DNA from: Sphingomonas xinjiangensis
Lineage (GTDB): Bacteria > Pseudomonadota > Alphaproteobacteria > Sphingomonadales > Sphingomonadaceae
NCBI RefSeq assembly: GCF_014199255.1
Contig: NZ_JACIJF010000004.1
Location: 62,001 to 126,000, forward strand
Direction of reading: 5' to 3'
DNA: 64,000 nucleotides
Part shown: positions 8,391 to 16,185 of the stretch, piece after piece
Position numbering within the stretch: the stretch's first letter is position 1
Layout: the number at the start of each line of letters is the position of its first letter
Translations under genes and position numbers: made by a program
The notes under the pieces: generated by a model
What the model was told of the DNA's origin: nothing
The model's input: only the letters and a program-made list of their open reading frames with translations
Database searches by the model: none

Positions 8391-8402
8391 AAGATATATC
8401 TT
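8391..8402. promoter_or_regulatory. Candidate PadR operator, perfect 12-bp palindrome
   Basis: AAGATATATCTT is a perfect inverted repeat in an AT-rich island of an otherwise GC-rich region. It lies 35 bases upstream of the PadR start and 69 bases before rarA, in the divergent promoter region. Autoregulation by PadR is inferred from its position. Confidence 0.5.
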
Positions 8403-8470
8403 GTCGGCGTCCACACAAGCCCCGCCGCGGCACTTTTGTAAACTTCCAAACAATTCCCTATCTGCACCCA

Positions 8471-9793
8471 ATGGCCGATCTCTTCGCCAGCCAAGAACCA
8501 CCACAGCCTGCGGCAGACACTCCACGATCGGGTCCGCTAGCCGATCGTCTGCGTCCCCAGCAGCTCGATCAGGTGGTGGGCCAGGAACATCTCACCGGTC
8601 CCGACGGCGCGATCGGCCACATGGTCGCCGCGGGACGATTGAGTTCGATCATCCTGTGGGGGCCGCCGGGTACCGGCAAAACCACGATCGCCCGCCTCCT
8701 CGCCGATGCAGTGGGGCTCCGCTTCGTCGCGATCTCGGCAGTGTTCTCAGGCGTCGCGGATCTGAAGAAAGTCTTCGCCGAAGCCCGCGAGCATGCTCGC
8801 ATCGGTCGCAAAACGCTGTTGTTTGTGGACGAGATCCACCGCTTCAACCGCGCCCAGCAGGACGGCTTCCTGCCTTATGTCGAAGACGGCACCGTGACGC
8901 TGGTCGGCGCCACCACCGAGAACCCGTCCTTCGAACTGAACGCCGCACTTTTAAGCCGCGCCCAGGTCCTCATCCTCCGCCGGCTCGACCATCGCGCCTT
9001 GAGTCACCTGCTCGATCGCGGCGAAGCATTGGAGAGCCGTTCGCTCCCCTTGACCCCCGAAGCGCGCGACGCACTTGTGGCCAGCGCGGACGGCGACGGA
9101 CGCTTCCTGCTGAACCAGGCGGAAACCTTGTTCTCGGTCGATTTTGCCGCTCCGCTCGACCCTGGGGCGCTCGGAGCGTTTCTGCAGCGCCGGGTCGCTG
9201 TCTATGACAAGGATCGCGAGGGACATTACAACCTCATCTCCGCGCTTCACAAATCGATCCGCGGTTCCGATCCCCAGGCTGCGCTCTACTATCTTGCCCG
9301 AATGCTCACGGCCGGCGAGGAGCCCCTGTATCTCCTGCGCCGCCTGACCCGCGCCGCAGTCGAGGATATCGGTCTGGCCGACCCGCAGGCGCTGGTGCAG
9401 TGCATCGCGGCCAAAGATACCTACGACTTTCTCGGCAGCCCCGAAGGCGAACTCGCCATCGCCCAGGCGTGCCTGTACCTCGCGACCGCTCCTAAATCGA
9501 ATGCTGCGTACATGGCGCAGAAGGCCGCCTGGCGCACCGCGCGTGAGACCGGTTCGCTGATGCCGCCGCAGAATATCCTGAACGCCCCGACCAAGCTCAT
9601 GAAGCAGATCGGCTATGGCGAAGGCTATCACTATGACCATGATGCGGAAGATGGTTTTTCGGGCGATAATTACTGGCCCGATGAAATGACGCCGCAGTCG
9701 TTCTACAAGCCGACGGACCGGGGCATGGAAAAGCGCATAGCTGAGCGCATGGCGTGGTGGGACGAAATGCGGGAGCAGCGCCGCAGTGAATGA
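8471..9793 (+). CDS. rarA: Replication-associated recombination protein A (MgsA family AAA+ ATPase)
   Basis: 440 residues, the usual length. The AAA+ core is clear: GPPGTGKTT near residue 64, LLFVDEIHRFN near 116-126, a sensor-1 region TLVGATTENPSFELN, and a C-terminal tetramerisation part ending in the conserved YGEGYHYDHDAEDGF. RarA acts at stalled replication forks with RecA and SSB. The gene starts about 115 bases from the divergent PadR gene. A GTG start for the next short reading frame overlaps its stop codon. Confidence 0.96.
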   Translation: MADLFASQEPPQPAADTPRSGPLADRLRPQQLDQVVGQEHLTGPDGAIGHMVAAGRLSSIILWGPPGTGKTTIARLLADAVGLRFVAISAVFSGVADLKKVFAEAREHARIGRKTLLFVDEIHRFNRAQQDGFLPYVEDGTVTLVGATTENPSFELNAALLSRAQVLILRRLDHRALSHLLDRGEALESRSLPLTPEARDALVASADGDGRFLLNQAETLFSVDFAAPLDPGALGAFLQRRVAVYDKDREGHYNLISALHKSIRGSDPQAALYYLARMLTAGEEPLYLLRRLTRAAVEDIGLADPQALVQCIAAKDTYDFLGSPEGELAIAQACLYLATAPKSNAAYMAQKAAWRTARETGSLMPPQNILNAPTKLMKQIGYGEGYHYDHDAEDGFSGDNYWPDEMTPQSFYKPTDRGMEKRIAERMAWWDEMREQRRSE

Positions 9794-9908
9794 CTGGGGC
9801 GATACCTGCGCCTTTGCGCTCGCGCTTCCCGACGTGAAGATGGCGTCGTGGTGGGACCGGGCGAAGAAGGCGCAGCGGGTCGCCGGCAATATGGAAGAGC
9901 GTCCCTGA
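9786..9908 (+). pseudogene. Remnant of an MmcQ/YjbR-like gene
   Basis: A 40-codon frame starts with GTG overlapping the rarA stop. It reads VNDWGDTCAFALALPDVKMA, which resembles the N-terminus of MmcQ/YjbR-type proteins (about 115 residues), and then jumps to SWWDRAKKAQRVAG, which looks like a C-terminal helix, before a stop. The central part of the family is missing, so an internal in-frame deletion is the likely history. The family assignment rests on about 20 residues and is tentative. Confidence 0.4.
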
Positions 9909-10765
9909 GCTTCACCGATTTCATCGCAATCGACTGGTCAGGACAGGCTGTCGAGCGGCCGAAAGGATTGGCCGTTGCCCATGCGCGCGTCGGCACCGCT
10001 GCGCCCGAACTGATCGACCGCCCCTGGTCTCGCCGCGACATACTGGAATGGCTCCGGCACCTGGCCGACCGCGGAGTGCGTGCGCTGATCGGGCTGGACC
10101 TTTCCCCCGCATTCCCGTTCCGGGATGAAGGCGCTTATTTCCCCGGGTGGAAGCGCTCGCCGCCCGACGGGCCCTCGCTGTGGCGCCTGGTCGACGAGCT
10201 TTCTTCCGCTGATCCACATCTGGCGGCGACCAGCTTCGTCTCGCATTCCGTCGCACGCAGGCATTTCCGCCAGCGTGGCGACTGCGGCGACCTCTTTCCC
10301 CCCGGCCGCGGACGTTTTCGCGTGTGCGAGCATGGACAGGAGTTGCTGCGGCTGTCGCCCTATAGCTGCTTCAACCTGGTAGGCGCGAGCCAGGTGGGAA
10401 AGTCCAGCCTGACGGGCATGCGCGTGCTGCACCAGCTGCGGGGAAAGCTGGGCCTATGGCCGTTCGACTCGGCCCCAGAACAAGGGCCGGTGTTGGTGGA
10501 AATCTACACGGCGCTTCCGGCACGCCTCGCCGGCATGCGCAAAGGCACGTCGAAGATTCGCGATCCCCAGGCGCTCGATGCGCTGCTCGACGCGTTCGAT
10601 TCCAAACCGCATCTGCCGCTGTCACGCTACGACGATCATGCGACTGATGCGATACTCTCGGCAGCTTGGCTGCGGCATGCCGCCGACGATAAGGCTTTGT
10701 GGAACCCGCCGGCCCTCACGCCAGAGCTGGCTCGAACGGAGGGCTGGACCTTCGGCGTTCCGTGA
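9848..10765 (+). CDS. DUF429-like protein with RNase H-type fold (hypothetical)
   Basis: Up to 305 residues. The real start is uncertain: GTG 9848 lies inside the remnant gene before it, and the recognisable protein begins at FTDFIAIDWSGQ near residue 22; a CTG at 9905 behind GGAAGAG is another option. Acidic residues typical of an RNase H-like core are spaced through it: IAIDWSG, LIGLDLSP, VLVEIYTALP and DDHATDAILSA. This order matches the DUF429 type. Nuclease activity is not shown. The C-terminus (TEGWTFGVP) is followed closely by tRNA-Thr. Confidence 0.65.
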   Translation: MVGPGEEGAAGRRQYGRASLSFTDFIAIDWSGQAVERPKGLAVAHARVGTAAPELIDRPWSRRDILEWLRHLADRGVRALIGLDLSPAFPFRDEGAYFPGWKRSPPDGPSLWRLVDELSSADPHLAATSFVSHSVARRHFRQRGDCGDLFPPGRGRFRVCEHGQELLRLSPYSCFNLVGASQVGKSSLTGMRVLHQLRGKLGLWPFDSAPEQGPVLVEIYTALPARLAGMRKGTSKIRDPQALDALLDAFDSKPHLPLSRYDDHATDAILSAAWLRHAADDKALWNPPALTPELARTEGWTFGVP

Positions 10766-10782
10766 GCCATGGAGCCACGAGC

Positions 10783-10858
10783 GCCGGATTAGCTCAGCTG
10801 GTAGAGCAGCGGTTTTGTAAACCGAAGGTCGCGGGTTCGATTCCTGCATCCGGCACCA
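10783..10858 (+). tRNA. tRNA-Thr (UGU)
   Basis: A 76-base cloverleaf with acceptor stem GCCGGAT/ATCCGGC (10783-10789, 10848-10854), a D arm with AGCTCAGCTGGTAGAGC, anticodon TGT at 10816-10818 in the loop TTTGTAA, T arm GGTTCGATTCC and encoded CCA at 10856-10858. The stop of the convergent signalling gene is three bases further on. Confidence 0.95.
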
Positions 10859-10861
10859 AGG

Positions 10862-13396
10862 TCAGGCCGCCTTGGCGGAGACGATCTCTTCTTCCATAGC
10901 GAAATGGGCGGGTGCCGCGGTGCGTTCAGCCGCCGGCAGACTTGGAAGCGGTTCCGGCGCCGCACGACCGAAAAGGAATCCCTGCCCCTGATGGCAGCCA
11001 AGCTCCTTAAGCTGCTCGGCCTGCGCTTCGGTCTCGATCCCTTCGGCCACGACGATGTTCCCTAGGCCACGTCCCAGTCCGATTATCGCCCGCACGATTG
11101 CCAGAGTGCCGCCCCCGGTCTCATCCAGGCCGGCAATGAAAGATCGGTCGATCTTGATCCGATCGACCGGCATCTTGCGCAGATGCACGAGCGAAGCGAA
11201 GCCGGTGCCGAAATCGTCCAGCGCTATGCTCACCCCGGCTTTGTGCAGCGTGCGCAGCGTGGCGAGGATATTGTCCGCCGCGCGATCCAGCATCACTCCC
11301 TCGGTCACTTCGATGCACAAGGAAGACGGGGGAACGCCATGGTGAGTCAGCCGATCAAGCACGCGGCGCGCCGCCCTGGGGCCGGCGAGCTGTGCCGATG
11401 TGAAGTTGACGCTGAGCATCGGGATCTCATCCCTGCGCTCGCGCAGGATACCAAGTGCGAGCTCCAGCACATGCTCCTGGATCCGCATACCGATCTTCTC
11501 GGCCACCAGCACCTCGGCGAAACGGTCCGGGAGCATCAGGCCATGCTCAGGATGCTCCCAGCGCAGCAGCGCCTCGTAGCCGCAACAGGTACTCGAAGGC
11601 AGGGTGACGATCGGTTGAAGATACAGAGAGAATTCTTGGCGCTTCAGGGCAAGCTCCGCATCGGCGGTAAATTCAACCTGCATGTCACGCAATATGCGCA
11701 GCAGCGGATCGTAGCGGTAATGTCGCCCGCGCCCTAGCCGTTTGGCATTGTACAACGCCAGATCGGCGTTGTGGTACAACAGCTCCGGCTGGTTAGCATC
11801 CTCGGGAAAGCGCGCCGATCCGACACTTAGCGACAGAACCCGTCCTTGCCCCATGTAATTCCACGGCTCGCCCTGCATGTCGCCGATCTGTTCAACGACA
11901 GCGGTTTCCAGCACTTCATCGCTTGGGAAGAGCATGGCGAACTCGTCGCCCCCGATACGCGCCACCCGCGCCTCAGGTACGGATCGCGCGATCTCGGCGA
12001 GCCCGCTCGCGATACGCTGGAGCAGCGCATCCCCACCGGCATGTCCCAAACAATCGTTGGCGTCCTTCAGGTAATCGACGTCGATGAGCAGCAGGCTGAA
12101 CGACGCGTTGAAGCTCACGCGCTCGCGGATCTGTTGCTGAAAACTGCTGCGGTTGCCCAGCCCCGTGAGAAAGTCAGTCTGCGCCGCAATCCGCAAGGCC
12201 TTTGCCTCGATCATGTCGATTGCGCGCCGCTGCTGCGCAACGTCGAGTTGCTGACGCACCATGCGAAACCGGTCGGCTATCGCCAGCGACAGGATCAGCG
12301 CCTCGAAAGCCAACGCAGCGAAGGTCGCCATGTCGACATTATCGCTCTGCGGCAACAGTCCCAGATTCCGTCCCAGCCGCGCCACGAAAACGCAAATTAC
12401 CGGTCCCCAGCCGATCATGTAGAACCAGATGACTCTGCTGCCGCGCCGCATTGCCATGGCGCAGGAAAGCGCCACCCATACCGCAGTCGCTGCAACGGCA
12501 TAGTTGAGCCAGCGGTCGGTGCGCACCGCCGGAAACAGGTCGTCGGCTGCGGCGACGAACCCCAACACCGCACCGGTACATGCGAGAAGATGTCCGCCCT
12601 GTATTAGACGGCGAGGCAGCAGCCCTTCTTCCAGCACCGCGAAGAAGAACATGTTGCCGGCCGCGATCATCAGCCCGACCAGCACGTAATCCAATCGGAC
12701 CGCCTTTGGTCCGACAAGGTCCGGTACGGCGAACGCAGCCGTGTTCGTCCACACCATGCCGTAAGCGAAGGCGAGCAGAACCCATAGCAAGTACCAACGC
12801 TGGAACGCATAGCGGCGCCCGGCGTGGATAACGACATTGTACAACAGCGCGAGAGCAACGTCCCGGCGAACAGCCCCATTAGCATCAGCCAGTAGGAATC
12901 GGCGTTATTCTGCTGCGCTGCCGGGATCGCCCGCACCTTGCGCATCAGGGACAAATCATCGATTTTGCGAAATCCCAGATGCAAGCTGCGGATGTCTCGT
13001 CCCGCACGGCCCATTTCGAACTTCAGCATGCCCCCAGGCGCCCAATGACCCTTCAACTGGTCATAGGCCCTGGTAGTACGGATGAGACCATCTGGCCCCC
13101 CCACCACGATCGCGACCTCTTCGAAACGGGTCTGATCAACCAGCAGGTTCCACCCGGCGGGAAGATCGTGGACCCGCGCCGCGTCGAGCCGCAGCCAGAT
13201 CCATCCCGGGCCGACGGTCGGCGCATGCTTTCCCGCAAATATAGGCGGCACCGGCCACGGCAGCATTGTTCGCGCCGTCCGGAAGTGCCGCGGAGCAAAC
13301 CGAACGGTGCAGGTCGATCCCGGCCCCAAGCGCCTGCTTCGGCACTGTGCCCGCTGCGAACAGCAAGGCCAGCAGCCATATCACTCTACGTCCCAC
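10862..13396 (-). pseudogene. 7TMR-DISM diguanylate cyclase/phosphodiesterase (GGDEF-EAL) with two frameshifts
   Basis: Read leftwards from ATG 13396: a signal peptide (GRRVIWLLALLFAAGTVPKQ), then a shift near 13320 into a frame with the periplasmic sensor domain (STCTVRFAPRHF to NADSYWLMLMGLFAGTLL), then a shift near 12848 back to the first frame for the membrane helices, GGDEF (RIGGDEFAML) and EAL (GYEALLRW, DDFGTG). The long 3' frame would have to start with TTG inside the first membrane helix, so it is not a natural start. The catalytic motifs of both domains are intact; the inhibitory RxxD site before GGDEF is absent. Either the gene is dead or the assembly has an extra G and a missing base. 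It would make and break c-di-GMP. Confidence 0.75.
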
Positions 13397-13595
13397 GCCC
13401 CACCCTTGCGGCTTCGCCCCGCCGGGTAGGTAGCCCGTGCTTTCCTAACAAATTGCACGGCTCCGCACGTTGTTACGGACTCGTACCGTTCCTTCGACGC
13501 TGTGCTGAAGCACGTCATCTTCCGCAATTCCCCTGATTGCGCGGGTCGCTTCCTTCGGCGTAGCTTCGCGTCATTGGTTTGGCCGGGGGGTCGGA

Positions 13596-14336
13596 TTGTT
13601 GAAGCTCTTAAGCGCGGTGATCGCTGCCTTGTCCGCTGCGGTTGCGCCTGCCGATGAACAGCCGTTACGCCCGCGGGTCGCGATCATCGATAGTGGCGTT
13701 GCCAGAACGCCCGAGCTCGCTTCGGTGCTCGTGGCCGAATACGACATGGCGTCGAACCCTCCCCGCCCGGCTTTTAAGCCGCACTTTGATCACGGCACCA
13801 TGGTGGCGACAATACTGGCACGCTCCGCTGGGTATCGCGTGGAGATCGTGTCGCTCCGGATCGACGATCCCGCCGGCTGCCCTGCGGGTTCAACCCCCCC
13901 TTGCCAGCCGTCCGGCGAGCCCGTCGCTCGAGCGATACGGCACGCGGCGGATCTAGGCGTGGATGCCATCAACATCTCGCTGGCTCTGGGCAACGATGCC
14001 GTGATCACTGACGCGGTGCGGTATGCCGGAGGCAAGGGTATCCCGGTCATCCTCGCGGCCGGCAATCAGGGTCTCAGTCACCCGGCCAACCTGGCGATGG
14101 CACGTGCCGCCTATCCCAGTGCCGTTCTCGTCGGAGCCATCGACGGCGCGGGATCTCCCTGGAGCGGCACGAACCGACCGGACGCCGAGCCGGAAGGCTA
14201 CAACTACGTCTGGCACTTCGGTGTGAACGTACCCACCAGCGCCGCGGACGGCCGGCCGGTGACCGCGACCGGCACTTCCTTCGCCGCGCCGATCGAAACG
14301 GCGCGACTGCTCACCGCCCGCGCTTCGGTAGAGTGA
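13596..14336 (+). CDS. Small S8 (subtilisin-like) serine peptidase
   Basis: 246 residues with a signal-like N-terminus (LLSAVIAALSAAVAPA) and directly after it a minimal subtilase domain. All catalytic elements are visible: Asp in VAIIDSGVA (near 32), His in HFDHGTMVATI (near 67), the oxyanion Asn in ILAAGNQG, and Ser in GTGTSFAAP-like ATGTSFAAP near 229. No inhibitory propeptide or C-terminal domain is present, so it is at the lower size limit of the family. The start is TTG at 13596 behind a G6 run. A cysteine pair in AGCPAGSTPPCQ could form a small disulfide loop. Probably periplasmic or secreted; the substrate is unknown. Confidence 0.82.
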   Translation: MLKLLSAVIAALSAAVAPADEQPLRPRVAIIDSGVARTPELASVLVAEYDMASNPPRPAFKPHFDHGTMVATILARSAGYRVEIVSLRIDDPAGCPAGSTPPCQPSGEPVARAIRHAADLGVDAINISLALGNDAVITDAVRYAGGKGIPVILAAGNQGLSHPANLAMARAAYPSAVLVGAIDGAGSPWSGTNRPDAEPEGYNYVWHFGVNVPTSAADGRPVTATGTSFAAPIETARLLTARASVE

Positions 14337-14403
14337 TATAACTGGCAGCAGACTGGTGGATCACACCTTCTTGATCTGAGCGCAAGGCCAGGTCGGGTTC
14401 GCT

Positions 14404-14598
14404 TCAGTCGTTCGAAGAAGCCTTTGGCACAGGCGAAATTCCGTCCGCGGACTCGTCGGGGCCGCCATAGAAGCGGTCAAGATAATGGCCAGCGAGAAGA
14501 TAATGGGCGCGGACCGCCGCCGGATGCGCCGCGGTTTGCGCCATCTTCAGTTCGGCTTCTGCACGATCGTAGAAATAGTCGTCCTGTTGCGTTGCCAT
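14404..14598 (-). CDS. Small conserved hypothetical protein
   Basis: 64 residues starting ATQQDDYFYDRAEAELKMAQ, highly charged and helical in the first 45 residues (AHPAAVRAHYLLAGHYLDRFY), with a flexible tail. No signal or membrane segment. Start 14598 is preferred because the protein-like composition begins there and an AACGGGGAACCTCG stretch precedes it. I do not know its function. About 290 bases between it and the ParD-like gene hold no recognisable gene. Confidence 0.6.
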   Translation of the reverse strand: MATQQDDYFYDRAEAELKMAQTAAHPAAVRAHYLLAGHYLDRFYGGPDESADGISPVPKASSND

Positions 14599-14862
14599 CG
14601 AGGTTCCCCGTTCGGACGATCCCTGTACAACATTCCGCGGCAAATGTCTTTCAACTATGTTGATCCTGCAGCCGCCGAGCCTGAATCCAGCGCCGTTTGC
14701 CGCGAGCTAGCGGAGCATCCCCTGCCAAGCTGCTTCCATCCACGCAGGGACCGCGGAGCCGGAAATGGCCCGCGGAGACCGAGCACGCCCCCTCGCCATT
14801 GGCGTCATCGCGGTGGAACGCTCCTGCGACGGCTTGTCCCGCTCCACAATTTATGTATGGAC

Positions 14863-14879
14863 CATATATGAAACATATG
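14863..14879. promoter_or_regulatory. Candidate operator of the ParD-like/map operon
   Basis: Two palindromes, CATATATG (14863-14870) and CATATG (14874-14879), sit 12-28 bases before the ParD-like start in a short AT-rich island. Ribbon-helix-helix proteins often bind short spaced repeats in their own promoter, so autoregulation is possible; this is inference only. Confidence 0.35.
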
Positions 14880-14890
14880 AGGAAGCCGTG

Positions 14891-15115
14891 ATGGGTATCG
14901 TGAATATCGATGATGATCTGCACGATCAGCTCAGACGCGCGAGCAAGGTTTCATGCCGCTCGATCAATGCGCAGGCGGCGTATTGGATCAAGATTGGGCA
15001 ACTGAGCGAACGCAATCCGACGCTCACTTTTGCCGAGATCATCGAGCGCGAGCTTGCCGCCGCGGGAGTCTCGCCCCCTTTTCTCTGTGCGGTGGATCAT
15101 GATCAAGCAGCCTGA
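14891..15115 (+). CDS. ParD-like ribbon-helix-helix protein
   Basis: 74 residues. The N-terminal half (GIVNIDDDLHDQLRRASKVS followed by CRSINAQAAYWIKIGQL) fits a ribbon-helix-helix DNA-binding fold of the ParD-like antitoxin family. The rest resembles the usual short tail that contacts a partner. No ParE-type toxin gene is next to it; instead its last 17 bases overlap the start of methionine aminopeptidase, so the two are translationally coupled. ATG 14891 is preferred over longer starts because GAGGAAG lies just before it. It may be a transcriptional autoregulator of the pair. Confidence 0.75.
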   Translation: MGIVNIDDDLHDQLRRASKVSCRSINAQAAYWIKIGQLSERNPTLTFAEIIERELAAAGVSPPFLCAVDHDQAA

Positions 15116-15866
15116 AGAACTGGTGCTGATGGCCGAATCCGGGCGCCTTCTGGCGTCGGTGTTCACGATGCTAAATCGAACGCAGCTTCTCGGCATGTCG
15201 ACGCTTGGGATCGACTCGCTGGTTGAGCGCTTCATCGTTGACGACCTTCAGGCACGGCCCGCCAGCAAAGGCCAATATGGCTACGGCTTCGTGCTGAATG
15301 CATCGGTGAACGACGTGGTGTGCCACGGTGTCCCGTCCCAATCGGACGTGCTTCGCGACGGTGACATCGTCAATCTCGACATCACGTTGGAAAAGAACGG
15401 TTACCTTGCCGACTCGAGCAAGACCTACCTGATCGGCGAAGTGCATCCCGCCGCCAAACGGCTGGTCCAGACCACCTATGATGCTTTATGGACGGGCATT
15501 CGCGCAGTCCGGCCCGGCGCTCGTCTCGGCGACATCGGATGGGCGGTCGAGCGGCATGCCAAACGCAGCGGCTATTCGGTGGTGCGGGAATATTGCGGCC
15601 ATGGCATTGGGCGCGAAATGCACGAAGAGCCGCAGGTGCTGCATTTCGGCAAGCCAGGCACCGGCGCGCCATTGCGCGAAGGAATGACGTTCACGATCGA
15701 GCCGATGCTGAACCAGGGCCGCCGTACCGTCGAAACGCGGGACGATGGCTGGACCGTGGTGACGAAAGACGGATTGCTGTCCGCCCAGTTCGAACACACC
15801 GTCGCGGTCACAGCTACTGGCGTGTCGGTGTTGACGCTGCGCGCGGACGAAGCCAGCCGGGTCTGA
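15099..15866 (+). CDS. map: Type I methionine aminopeptidase
   Basis: 255 residues, the normal length for a bacterial type I enzyme, which removes the initiator methionine from new proteins. All five metal ligands and the substrate histidine are present: His in VVCHGVP, Asp in VNLDIT and LADSSK, His in GHGIGREMHEEP, Glu in FTIEPM and Glu in AQFEHTV. The first ATG that matches the family start (IKQPEELVLMAESGRL) is at 15099, inside the end of the ParD-like gene. Many genomes carry more than one map gene; this copy, paired with a ParD-like gene, may be the accessory one. Confidence 0.93.
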   Translation: MIKQPEELVLMAESGRLLASVFTMLNRTQLLGMSTLGIDSLVERFIVDDLQARPASKGQYGYGFVLNASVNDVVCHGVPSQSDVLRDGDIVNLDITLEKNGYLADSSKTYLIGEVHPAAKRLVQTTYDALWTGIRAVRPGARLGDIGWAVERHAKRSGYSVVREYCGHGIGREMHEEPQVLHFGKPGTGAPLREGMTFTIEPMLNQGRRTVETRDDGWTVVTKDGLLSAQFEHTVAVTATGVSVLTLRADEASRV

Positions 15867-15950
15867 TAGCTCGTGAGCAGGCGCCCTAACCCGCTTGTCA
15901 ACTAACCTACGCGCCTTTATGCAATGAGAACCGTTCGCAACCCATACTCC

Positions 15951-15981
15951 CATGACGCTATTGATACTCAATAGCGTCATG
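15951..15981. repeat. Perfect 14-bp inverted repeat with 3-base loop
   Basis: CATGACGCTATTGA and its exact complement flank TAC. It lies between the map stop and the 3' end of tRNA-Leu. No T run follows on either strand, so it does not look like an intrinsic terminator. It is far longer than the other inverted repeats here and less GC-rich than its surroundings. Confidence 0.6.
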
Positions 15982-16046
15982 TGGCGCCGGTAGCCGGGAT
16001 CCCGTGTCTCCACGAAACCTCTGCCAACCAACGATGTCGCGGAAGA

Positions 16047-16131
16047 TGGTGCCCCTGGCCGGACTCGAACCAGCATGCCTTGCGGCAACCGATTTTGAGT
16101 CGGTCGCGTCTACCAATTTCGCCACAGGGGC
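16047..16131 (-). tRNA. tRNA-Leu (CAA)
   Basis: An 85-base type II tRNA with long variable arm. On the minus strand it begins GCCCCTGTGGCGAAATTGGT, pairs its acceptor stem with CAGGGGC, has the anticodon loop CTCAAAA (anticodon CAA) and ends in encoded CCA at 16049-16047. The length and the variable arm fit leucine. Confidence 0.95.
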
Positions 16132-16185
16132 AGCGAGGGCGTGTCGCTAGACCAAGCGAGCGTCCGCCGCAAGACGGCGATTGCA

